This document shows, in pieces, positions 22,450-32,362 of a DNA stretch of 64,000 nt. The stretch's first letter is position 1. Each line of letters starts with the position of its first letter. Position numbers and translations under genes: made by a program. The notes beneath the pieces were generated by a model. That model was not told where the DNA came from. It did no database searches and worked only from the letters and a program-made list of their open reading frames with translations. The stretch lies in NCBI GenBank assembly GCA_028386065.3, contig JAKUCV010001000.1, forward strand, positions 55,809-119,808, read 5' to 3'. This DNA comes from Turnera subulata. Its lineage: Eukaryota; Streptophyta; Magnoliopsida; Malpighiales; Passifloraceae.

Positions 22450-24149
22450 TGTAACAGTCCGGGTAAAATTTTTGATTTTTACCGGGACTGTAAAAGTCTT
22501 TTTACCGTGATTTACTATTGAATTAATCTTGGGTAATTAATTCAAGGTAAATCGAGCGTCGTTTTTCAAAACCGAGAGTCTTCCCGCGCTTGTGATTTTT
22601 CCGTGGATTTTTCGGGCCTAAGTTGGTATTTTTCGGGTTTCGGAATTTCTCGGAAAATCACACCGGAAAATAACTAAGGGGGTATCAGTTATTTTCTGGT
22701 CCGGATCAGACCCGCTTGTATTATTGAGTTCACAAGTTTAACAGTAAAATTTCAGTTTATAAAAGAAGTAGACCGGAGAAGGAGAGGAAGAGAAAAAGAG
22801 AGAAAAAGAAAGAAAAAGAGAGAAAAAGAAAAAGAGAGAAAAGAAGAAAAAAAAACAAAAAAAAAACAAACATAGAAAACTGAAAAAAAAAGAAAAGAAG
22901 AGAGAAAACAAAAGAAAAGGAAAAAAAAAGGAAAGAAACGGGAAATAAAAAAAAAGGAAGAAAAATAGAGAGAAAAGAAAAGAAAATACAGAAAATAAGG
23001 AAAAGAAAAAAAAGAGATGAAAGGCACTGTTCACCGTCACCCCCAGGCACCTCGTTACTGTGCACCGGAGGACGACCGGCGCCGAGTCTCGTGCCACCGA
23101 CCACAGCATCGTGCTCGCAGGGCCGTCGCGAGCTCAGCCCCGCTGTCGCCGTCGAGTTCCGTCGCCGTAGCCGCCGTGACGCGCCGACGACCCGCGAGCA
23201 GACCCATGGATCCGACTTCCCTCGCGCCTCCCGCTTTCTGCCGCCGCCGCAGCGCCGTCCTTCCGCCGCCTTGGAGTCGCCCTCGCCTCGCGACGCCTGC
23301 ACGGTTGCTGCTGCTCGCGCTCGTTGCGCCTGTCGCCGCCGCAGCCGCTCAACCCAAGGTGAGCTGACCGACCCGTGTTCGACCTGTTTATCCCTGTCCG
23401 GGTCGCGGGCTGTGATTTCTGGGCTTGGTTGATTTCGGGCTTGGACGTGGGCCGGCTGGGCTTGCACAGTGCGAGCCTGGGCCTGGTCTTGTTCAGCCCA
23501 GTCTGTTAATTAAAAAAAAAGAAATAATATATATATATATATGTATTTATTAATTATTCTGGTATTTATTTTTGGAAAAAAAATTATATAGTTATTTTGA
23601 GAAAATTATTTCCAAATTAACTCTGGTATTTTCATTAAAATATAAACATATTTACTTTGATAAATAATTAAGTTATGTTTTGGAAAAACTAATATTACTT
23701 GGAAAAATATATTTATACCATGAAATTAATTTCTGGAAATTTAATATATGTATTATTTTATCTAGAAAATTATAGTTATGGAAATTATATATATATGTAC
23801 TTTATAAATTAAAGTTAATTATATTTTGAGTTGGAAAATATTATTACTATATATATTTAGAAAAAGATAAATACTATATATACTTTCTAAAAATTATAAA
23901 TAGGTTATTATTTTTCTGGAAAATTATAGTAATTATTATTTTTGATAATTATAGTTATTTTATGAAATTATTTTGAAAAGAGTTTTAATTAAAGTATTAT
24001 ACCGAAATTATATTCGGATATACGTATGGTAATTATTTTCGGTAAAAGATAATAATAACGGATAAGAACCGGGATGGGTTATTACGCAGTTTGGCATCAT
24101 AGCATACCGATTATGTGCATTTATGTGCACATATGGTTTTGTTGTATAG

Positions 24150-24225
24150 GTTCGGATATCAGGCAGTTTCCCGAGGAGCCGGCGTCGGACCGGTCATTGT
24201 TTCCGAAGTTGAGTAATCGGCCAAG
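24150..24225 (+). other. Mini-exon-like segment inside the LTR
   Basis: 76 nt between a 3' splice-like TTGTATAG and a 5' splice-like CCAAG|GTGAGG. The same segment, 76-77 nt with both sites intact, is at 20775-20851 (plus) and 11715-11790 (minus), and lies at the matching place in the LTRs at 14334 and 59044. A second donor-like site ends the upstream GC-rich block. The pattern suggests spliced transcripts from the LTR. Splicing itself is not shown by the sequence. Confidence 0.5.
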
Positions 24226-24307
24226 GTGAGGATGGATTTCCTTCAATATGTGCCTGTATTACTCGGTTATTATGTCTGTTGATTATTGCATTTGCTGTGG
24301 TATGTTT

Positions 24308-24835
24308 CGGGATGTTTATCCCATGGTCTGGATTGTGGTCGGGATGTTTATCCCATGTTGGTTTTTGGGATGTTTATTCCCGTGTTGATTTTCTGCCTGT
24401 ATTACTCGGTTATTATGTCTGTTGATTATTGCATTTGCTGTGGTATGTTTCGGGATGTTTATCCCATGGTCTGGATTGTGGTCGGGATGTTTATCCCATG
24501 TTGGTTTTTGGGATGTTTATTCCCGTGTTGATTTTCTGTGTCTTTTGGAATAAGTATAACGGAATTAATAATAAATTGTGACAAGGATGTCGATCCTTGG
24601 TATTTTGGATGGGATGTCTATCCCGGTATCTTGGTTAGGGATGTCGATCCCTGTGAATTGATTTTAATGACGGTATTATAATTGTCGCGTGGTAAGTAGT
24701 GGTACGACCGGATGGTTTGAGACTGTTTTGTGGTGGCCATGATCTGGGTTACTTGTGATGGGCATGTTGATGCCGGTTTGATTGGGATGTTGATCCCTGA
24801 GTTTGATATTTGGATGTTGATCCCGGGTTCTTTTT
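24308..24835 (+). repeat. Array of short dyads GGGAT-N4-ATCCC
   Basis: Repeated 14-base units with a 5-bp inverted stem and a 4-base centre (GTTT, GTCG, GTCT, GTTG). Not all stems are the same: AGGAT...ATCCT and GGCAT...ATGCC also occur, with both arms changed together. Equivalent arrays lie at 8830-9210, 10825-11630, 14905-15290, 21228-21340 and 59625-60015. Spacing is 15-40 bases and irregular. Confidence 0.8.
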
Positions 24836-25024
24836 GATCTGGCACCAGGAACAGGTTGATAACCTGGTACGACCCTAGCTTATCCGTGACGGGGCCCGGA
24901 AAAGATAAAATTGGATAATTGGTTTTTTTTGAGTCTTTTTCGGCTTTGGGTCGAGTCTTTTGGTTTGACTGTTATTTTCGACTTGAGTAATTTTAGTGTT
25001 CATATTGATTGTCTTTCCTTCGTC

Positions 25025-25073
25025 GGTGAGCACTTCGGACTCACCCCTCACCTGCGGGCTTTCATCCCGTAGG
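25025..25073 (+). promoter_or_regulatory. Two adjacent conserved hairpins in the LTR
   Basis: First hairpin: GGTGAG, nine bases, CTCACC (25025-25045). Second: CCTGCGGG, seven bases, CCCGTAGG (25051-25073). The block is nearly unchanged in all LTR copies that reach this part, including the diverged copy at 21549, where surrounding sequence has drifted. It may be structured RNA or a protein site; I recognise no known motif. Confidence 0.5.
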
Positions 25074-25400
25074 ATGAGTTATTTGTTGTACAGGTTTGGT
25101 GCATTCCAGACAGGCTGCGGCGTTATCCCTTGGACAGGGCTTGGATCCATAGTTTGCATCTATGTTGCATACAGTGTGTGTGTGAGTTATTTAAGTCTTC
25201 CGTTGTGCATGTTTTTACTACTGTTGGGCCATTGGGCCGGTTTTGTTATTATGATGTTGTTTTCTATTTTGGGCTGTTGAGCCCGTGTTCCTGTTATATA
25301 CACTGTATGCTGGTCTTATTTTGGATGGGTCGTCACAGTTCCGGCACGTGTTTACTGTGTACGGTAAATACGGGTCGGGGCACTTCACAGTACTTTATAC

Positions 25401-25579
25401 CTTTTTTTTTTTATCATCCTAAGGGGCCCCACGCCCAACCCTAATACCTATACTACCCCTAATCCCATCCTAACCCAAATCTACCCAATACCACAAATTA
25501 TGCACCCAGGCAGGATCGAACCTGGGTAGCCTCGGTGGCTCGAGGTCTTTGGTGCCAGTGCAACCAAGAGGTGCTAGGC
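25401..25579 (-). mobile_element. tRNA-derived SINE
   Basis: 179 bases with a B-box word GGTTCGATCC (minus strand, 25513-25522), a weaker A-box about 50 bases upstream and a poly-A tail read as poly-T on the plus strand (25402-25412). Flanked by a 13-bp target duplication CAGTACTTTATAC (25388-25400, 25580-25592). The solo LTR at 22450-25387 later inserted into the left copy of this duplication. Confidence 0.85.
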
Positions 25580-25592
25580 CAGTACTTTATAC

Positions 25593-27151
25593 TTAAAAAG
25601 TAGATACGCACACCAATTCAACACACTTACCATAAGTGTAATCATTTCTAATATAATTAAATTTAACTAGAGGTTCACCACTAGTAATACATGGGGTATC
25701 AAAGGATAAAATTTCTCCCTAACTTGGCTTGTTTGATTGTTAAAAAGTTCTTAACCTTCTAAACATATTTATTAACTGTTTGTATTTTAAAACCTGTTTA
25801 TATCTAATTAATTAATTAAACTAGCTACCGAGCTCAACTTGAATTTTAGGCTGAAAAAATCTAAAGAGCCGAGCTTATAGACTTGATATTTAAGTTCAAG
25901 GACAAAGAGAATATATGAACCGAAAGACTTAACTCATTTGGCGACCTAACCAAAATAACTGAAGCCTTCATGTTTAGTAATTGTAATTTGTTTTTTTTTC
26001 TTTAGTGTCGTCACCCATTTATTTTATGTTAATCTAGTGTTTGGCTCAATCATATCCAGTCTTGCTCCGTAGCACATACATCCATTTTCACTAGTAAACT
26101 ATTTTAAGCAAGCAATACAAAAATTGTATGCTTATAAGTAAATATCATAGAAATGAAGAATTCTCTCCCCCACTTTTTAGGAAATAAATTTCTTCCTTTT
26201 TAATATAAAAAATTCATGATTGATATGATATTAGTAGGCGTGCCACTTTAATACCAGTTATTTGTTAATAAATTTAAATTTATAAGATCAATAATTGATC
26301 AGTATGTACCTAATACAATATTCTATATAACAATCCAACTCATGCATCATCATATGGTACAGGAAATTGGATTAGTTCTTGCAAATTCAATACTCAACCT
26401 ATCATGAGATGTTCTTAACAACACGACATGATCTAACACTCCTAAACCAATTCAGTTTCCTGACACCTGGGAACTTTAACACGGAAATTACTTGTGTTCC
26501 CTGTCCTAAACCGTCGTCTCATGATTACCATAATTTTTTTTTAAAAAATATTTCAATAACAATTTTATTTTAAAAAAGTAAATATATAGAATTTAAACTT
26601 ATTTATAGTTTTTTTCTAAATTATAATTCCTTTTTAGATTTAATCTCACTTTTTTAAAATAAAATTGAGAAATTTGGTTGGCCCACAACGGTTTGTTTTT
26701 TGTGGTTTCGGGTCGAAATTGGGAGAACCTGGGTGGAGTGGCACAAAATGTAGAAACGTGCCTCCGGCCACCAAATGTACCATTAATGAAAACTAAGAAA
26801 TACAGGTACCAAAAATCATAAAATTTATTATTTTTTTCCCTTAATATTTTCATGTATTCTCCTTAAAAAAAGTAAAATTTTCCATGTAAAGGAGCTACGT
26901 TCCTTAATTCTTTACAAGCAAACCTTTATCTAATTACACATGAAGTTTTTGCCTTTCTTCCTCCTTCATTAATTTTATTAACAATTTGAAACTACTCAAC
27001 CTGCATTTTCCAACACATACAGTAAACACGTGCAAGTCACATGTTATTACAGAGACACATAGTTAGGTATACAAGACAGTGCTTCACAAACACAACAAGC
27101 CAACATGAAAGCTTCCCCGGGCACGGTGACTTTTATTATAGCAGAGCGGAA
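25593..27151. other. AT-rich spacer, no gene seen
   Basis: No coding frame with family resemblance and no clear element ends. It contains poly-T and poly-A stretches only. Confidence 0.4.
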
Positions 27152-28118
27152 GGATTAATGTATAAAAATGTCCCTTAACTTTATTATTTTCATCACATAT
27201 GTCCCTACTCAAAATATTGGCTGATTTGTGTCCCCAAATTTTGGTGAAATTGAGTGTAGTGATCCGTTTTCCCACTCCAGCCGGTTTTGGGAGTGGGCCC
27301 CACCTACTGTTTAATAAAAAAAATTCTTATTCCACGTCAGATTGTTTTGAAATATCGAATTTTTTTTATATAATTTTTTTATGCGCAGCCACATGAGATG
27401 TTTAAAAAGCTATTTTTTTTGGAATTCAAGAAAAGTTTGCAATTTTAATTCGAAATTATTATCAATTTGAGAAAGAAAATTAATTGCTATTTATAATTAG
27501 AAAAAAACTAATTTTCAAGGCTAATTAATTTTGAATAATTCCAATTTTTTTAAAAAAATTAGAATATAATAAATGAATAGAATTTCAAAGCTGATTGATT
27601 TAAAATTGGCTAATTGTTGGAGGAAGGAAGAAAGCAAATTTTTTTCTCTAATACATTTGAAAAATTTAAAAATATTAAAAAATCAGTATAATTTGAAAAA
27701 TTATTATTTAACCACCTAAATCAATTTAAATAATTTTTTTTAAAAAAAATTAGGGGATATGACAAATCCTTTTTCCAGAAAGATATTTTTAGAAGACAAA
27801 TGTGAATATACAATATGAAAAATATTATTTATTTATCCAAACAAATTTTTTTCTTTGATAAAAATGATGATAATAAATTATATTAAGAAACTTAGAAATA
27901 GTTGTCATCAAAGTGATGACAGAAGACTAAATCCAAGTACAGAAACAAAAAGCCCTGGGAATAAAATAGAGCCACTAGAGTGTATTAAACCATCTCCATT
28001 GTACGATTAACCCCAACCCATTCTTTAATCCAGGCCAACGACCTGATAAGGATTAAATTAAAAGTCTTATCCCAATTAATTAATCGTTATGCAAAAAAAC
28101 TCACTCCATGATTAATCG

Positions 28119-28361
28119 TTATGAAATGGAGTCCTGAAATCGAGAATCCTTCATCAACCCGGATATCATCGTGTTACACAAAACCGTGTCTCTCTCGGGA
28201 AATCTATAGAACACCTTAACCGCATACTCCTCCCTTGAAATCTTCAAGAACAAATCAACGAGAGTAGAGCCAACGAGCAAATCTGCTCCAAACCCATCAA
28301 CAATCGCCTTCCCAAGAAGCACTAGCTCGATCTTTTCCACCGATCCTTTCCCACACCTCAA
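28119..28361 (-). pseudogene. Captured PPR-protein fragment
   Basis: Frame of about 80 codons reading LLGKAIVDGFGADLLVGSTL, VDLFLKISREEYAVKVFYRF, then PERDTVLCNTMISGLMKD. This is the repeat pattern of plant pentatricopeptide-repeat (PLS-type) proteins, which bind organellar RNA; the PERDTVLWNTMISG motif is typical, here with Cys for Trp. Only about two repeats are present, so it cannot act as a PPR protein alone. It lies inside the Pack-MULE interior, next to the GRF fragment and in the same orientation. Confidence 0.75.
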
Positions 28362-28419
28362 CTTTCCTCCTCACCTTGCTACTCCTCCAGCATCCTCTTC
28401 CAGTCACCATCTTCTGTCA

Positions 28420-28713
28420 TCAAGAAGATGATGTTGAAATAGACAAGTGAGGGGTAGTAGCAGTCTTAGATTCTATAGGCTTTCTTGAACGTTTGCGGCT
28501 TCTGTTCATATGCCGCTCACAGTACTTGGGGTCCGGATGGGCGTCCTTGGAACACCTCCACTTCTTCCCATCCGTCCTCTGGCACCGACCCGGCTCGCTG
28601 TCAATTTTCTTGCCGTAGTAGGGGTAATAATTCACTACGTCGTCCGCTGCCTCTGTAACCCTCTCATCAGCACTGTCCGCTTCCTCCTGAGCCATGTCGT
28701 CACGCCCCGCCAT
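28420..28713 (-). pseudogene. Captured GRF exon with intact WRC domain
   Basis: 97-codon ATG-to-stop frame. It contains [20 protein letters not shown] and then [15 protein letters not shown], the WRC domain of growth-regulating factors, with C-x9-C-x10-C-x2-H spacing intact and a basic tail that acts as DNA-binding and nuclear signal in GRFs. The QLQ domain that binds GIF co-activators is absent. The parent gene is a GRF transcription factor controlling leaf cell proliferation. The open frame is complete, so a small WRC-only protein could be made if transcribed; that is inference. Confidence 0.8.
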
Positions 28714-29070
28714 CGACGAGGCAGTCAGGACCCCTGCCTGTGTCGCTCTTCAGATCCGTCAAAAGAGAGACCTAGCGACAAACGTTCTTCTCCATCCATA
28801 TTATTAACTTATTTTTTAAAATTTCGGCCATTTTTTAAATTCCAATTTTTTTTATTTTTTTAAACAACCTAATGTGGAATATCGAAATTGTAAGAAAATA
28901 TTTTTTATTAAACAGTAGGTGGGGCCCACTCCCGAAACCGGCTGCAGTGGGGTAACGGACCACTACACTCAGTTCCACCAAAGTTTGGAGACACAAATCA
29001 ACCAATAATTTGAGTAGGGACATATGTGATGAAAATAATAAAATTAAGGGATATTTTCATGCATTAACCC

Positions 29071-31560
29071 CACAGAACTGTTTTTGGTAATAACAGCACG
29101 TAGATACTAGAAATGATGCAGACGGGATGGATCTCTCATCTGGTAGTTGTTCAAAAACAAAAAAAGAAAAAAATCCAATCGTTGTTCAGTTATATGTAAG
29201 GACAATGATGATATTGATGGTAATATCTCTTATCAAACTTTTTTTAAAAAACACTGGTAGGAAAACTCAATTATTTAATGAATTCAAATAGCTAATAAAT
29301 TGAAAATCTTCCTTATATTCCCTCGATAGTAATCATTCTGGATTGATCGGGGGCAAATTTTGGGATTACGGATGGCAACTAAAAGAAAAAAAATCTATTT
29401 CAATCAAAAAAGAAAAAAGAAAAAAATCTATGACCACCCACGAATGTATTTTTGAACAAGAAGGATTTATGATGATGAAGACAAACAAGTTTTCTACGCA
29501 TTGAAAGATGGGAGTGGAGGTTAAGACAAATTGACTATTGTGGCTTTTTGGCTTTAAAGGGTTTGATAGGCCATGAGGTTTTATCTTCTATTCGCTAAGA
29601 AGGAAAGAAAAGGATTTTGGTGTAGTCAACATCAAGATTCAAGAGGATGATCATATGACCTAATGTGGACAACATACTAATACTATGTATTATAATGCAC
29701 ACATATGCCTATCTCGCAAAGTGATAGGATCATTATCCTCTTTTGTTGAAAAGGACAAACCAGTACTTGTCACCGGTTTGCCTTGGAGTGAACGGTTGGC
29801 ATGAAATGATAATTGATAAAGCAAATCCTCATTTTTTCTCCTCAATAATATTTCTTCTGTCTTGGGCGACAATCCCATATCCAGGAATGTCAATTCTTAC
29901 ACTCAAAACCCACTGCAAGAATCAATATATGTTTCGTTGAAACAAGAACAATGTTGGTTTGTCATCTTAAAGGCAAATTTAATCTTTTACTCTCCATATT
30001 TTAGGTTTTTTTTTTTCACTTCAATATTCTTGGCCTATTACTTTCTAGCGCCAATGTTTAAGACAAATTACTATCATTGTATTAACACTTCTCTTATTCA
30101 TTCATTCTCAAAAAATTCTCTTATTCATTACATTTAAAAAATATGAAAAAAGAAAGGAAATTTATGTTGTTAGACTATACAATTTTATCTCCATGAGAAA
30201 AAAAATATATATTATTTTGATAAACTCAGGAAGGAAGGGCTTTATTTGTTTTTTTATGGTTGCTTAATGCAATGCACTTTAATTACATACTTACAGTGAA
30301 CAATTTTGTTCGGAGATTTACTTGCTGAAAACCTTAACCACACTCTGGAATGACACTACAAGCTAAAACAAGGATTGGACTACCATTATGGGTAATAATT
30401 TGTCTTGGCAATACATTCATATTTAAGGGAATACGAGGTATTTGTATGCGTGAAACCATAGTAATCTATATGAGACTAAATCTAGATAATTTCTTATAAC
30501 AAGACTCCTATAATTGAATGGCTCGACTTTAAAGAATTAAGGATGTATATTAATGTTGTCCCTATTTTTTTCTTGCTCATAATGAATGAAGTCTCTATAT
30601 TGGTTAAAGTGGCAAATTTTATGGGGACAAGAGGGAGAAATTTCAGGAGGCATTTCTGCCGGCCTTTCTTATATCTGAAATTACTAGCAGGATTTAATAC
30701 CAGATAGTGTTGATTATATAAAGAGCATACATTACACACCAGATTTTTTTTTTGTTTATTTGAATGGTGAAGCATATAGAGAGATAAGGTTAGATATGGT
30801 GGGTGGGATTACAATGGCAGAGAGAGAAAGACCTACTACGCTACTCCAATGAAGATGACGTACATGAAATAATTAATTCCAAAAACATATTAATAGCGAA
30901 ACCATTTCCACAAAAAGTCAAATACAGTTATTAAATGCATTCCCAAATAGGTAAAGAGATGGAGTGGGCGTGCATCACAATGAAAATATGAAATGGAGCC
31001 AGCCACAGTGAAGTGAAGACCCAAGGAGTTTAACATAGTTGGTGGTTCAAGTGATTCATTGTTTGTTCCTTTTACTTAAGGTTTTCGGGTGTTTACCAGA
31101 CTTTCAATTTTTTGTAAACAGAGAAAATCAGTATTGAAATACTTTTATCTGATTTGAAGATTCACTCAGCCTTAAACATGTTCACTTGAACTACGACTCA
31201 TTAGTTCCATGGTTCTGTCTTTCACACTTGATCGTCAGTATCTATCTACTTCTAAATCCTAATAATTAAAAAGTAAGTTTAATTTTCTATAGATTAAAAA
31301 AAAAAAGGAAAGCTTAATTAAATACAGAAGAGTAGATGATGATTGATGAGTTGGGGGGATTGGGACAGGTGAGTGGTAGTGGGGTGCTTCTTGAAGAACA
31401 AAAATGTTTACCAATACCAAAAGAAAACAGGCAAGTGCTGATGATTCCTTGCAATCCACTGCCACCCAAGATGCTGCCTTTGCCATTGACGTGTAAGCAA
31501 AGGCTAAAATCTCCAAAACACTCCTTACTAACACACACGCGCTCCCTCTCTTGTATATTT
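29071..31560. other. Spacer upstream of the arabinofuranosidase gene
   Basis: AT-rich, without recognised genes. It holds the second copy of the dispersed block (30238-30301). The last 300 bases should contain the promoter of the next gene. Confidence 0.4.
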
Positions 31561-32362
31561 ATTAAGTAAATCCAAAGCTCATCCAATCCAAAAAAAACCC
31601 ATCCTTCTCTCTCTCTCCCTCCCTCCCTCCCTCAGTCAAACTGTCCAAAACACAAACTGAGTTTCTAGTTTTTTTATGTACTTGTAAAAGTGCAACAACA
31701 ACTACACCCCCTCTTCTGTTCTGTTCTGTTCCATTCAGCTTTCAGGTAACTATACTTCTTCTGCTCCTTCTTTCTCTTTTTTCCTCTCTAAGTTATTCAA
31801 TTCTGTTCTACAGTGTTACTAACACTACCCACTGGGATAATCAGTACACATATTTTACAGTCTTGATATTCTTATCCTCTCTTTTAGTCAACTCACTTGC
31901 TTTGTTCCTTCGTAGTCAGTCCAAATTATTATATTGGATGGAGATATATTGGTAATCGCAAGAGTGGCCCATGTTACATGGAGGGAGTGATGGGTTATTG
32001 ACTTTAACAATGTCTCTGCAGGATGATCACAAACAACAACATTTGTCTCATCTTTCCTCTTTTCCTCTCTACTTTTTATGGTCAGCCTAGGAAAAAATTC
32101 ATAACAGAAAGCGAAACTGAATGTAGTTTTCTTTCTTTTGCTCGCTTCCATTCGTAGACAACACAGTGGAGTTGTTGGCACTTTTCCTTTTCGGGGAGGA
32201 ATGAATCAACATTTGTCTTTCTTTTATTCCCTTCTATGGATGGATTAATAGTATAAAGAGCTGAAGTGGGTTTTTCTTTTTTTTTTTCTTCTTGTGTGGT
32301 TTTAGCTGCGACGCGGCTTTGTTCATTTGTTGGATGTTGTGAGTAGTGAAATTAAAGTAAAA
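31540..32362 (+). promoter_or_regulatory. Core promoter, leader and 5' UTR intron of the GH51 gene
   Basis: TATA-like GTATATTTATTA near 31550 is followed by a CT-rich leader (TCTCTCTCTCCCTCC, about 31605-31635). A leader intron is predicted from TTTCAG|GTAACT (31746) to GGTTTTAG (32305), with a poly-T tract before the acceptor. The ATG at 32363 then follows 57 bases downstream. Confidence 0.55.

Larger units (their letters stand above)
22450..25387 (+). mobile_element. Solo LTR of the 3-kb family, TSD CAGTA
   Basis: 2938 bases from TGTAACAGTCCGGG to GGGTCGGGGCACTTCA with CAGTA at 22445-22449 and 25388-25392. Modules: purine tract (22776-23018), GC-rich block to the donor-like CCAAG|GTGAGC at 23359, AT-rich stretch (23510-24110), mini-exon-like segment 24150-24225 between TATAG and CCAAG|GTGAGG, dyad array (24308-24835) including a 142-base tandem duplication (24252 and 24394), hairpins 25025-25073 and TATA-like TTATATACACT at 25294. 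The last lies about 95 bases before the end. Confidence 0.95.
27152..29070. mobile_element. Pack-MULE carrying PPR and GRF gene pieces
   Basis: About 1.9 kb. The two ends are inverted repeats of roughly 200 bases: left 27152-27350 and right about 28870-29070 share long words such as ATCACATATGTCCCTACTCAA and GAGTGGGCCCCACCTACTG in opposite orientation. The outer ends read GGATTAATG and CATTAACCC. Flanking 9-mers CAGAGCGGA and CAGAACTGT match at 6 of 9, so the target duplication is decayed or absent. The interior has no transposase but holds two unrelated host-gene fragments on the minus strand. Long TIRs plus captured exons define a Pack-MULE (non-autonomous Mutator-like element). Confidence 0.82.
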
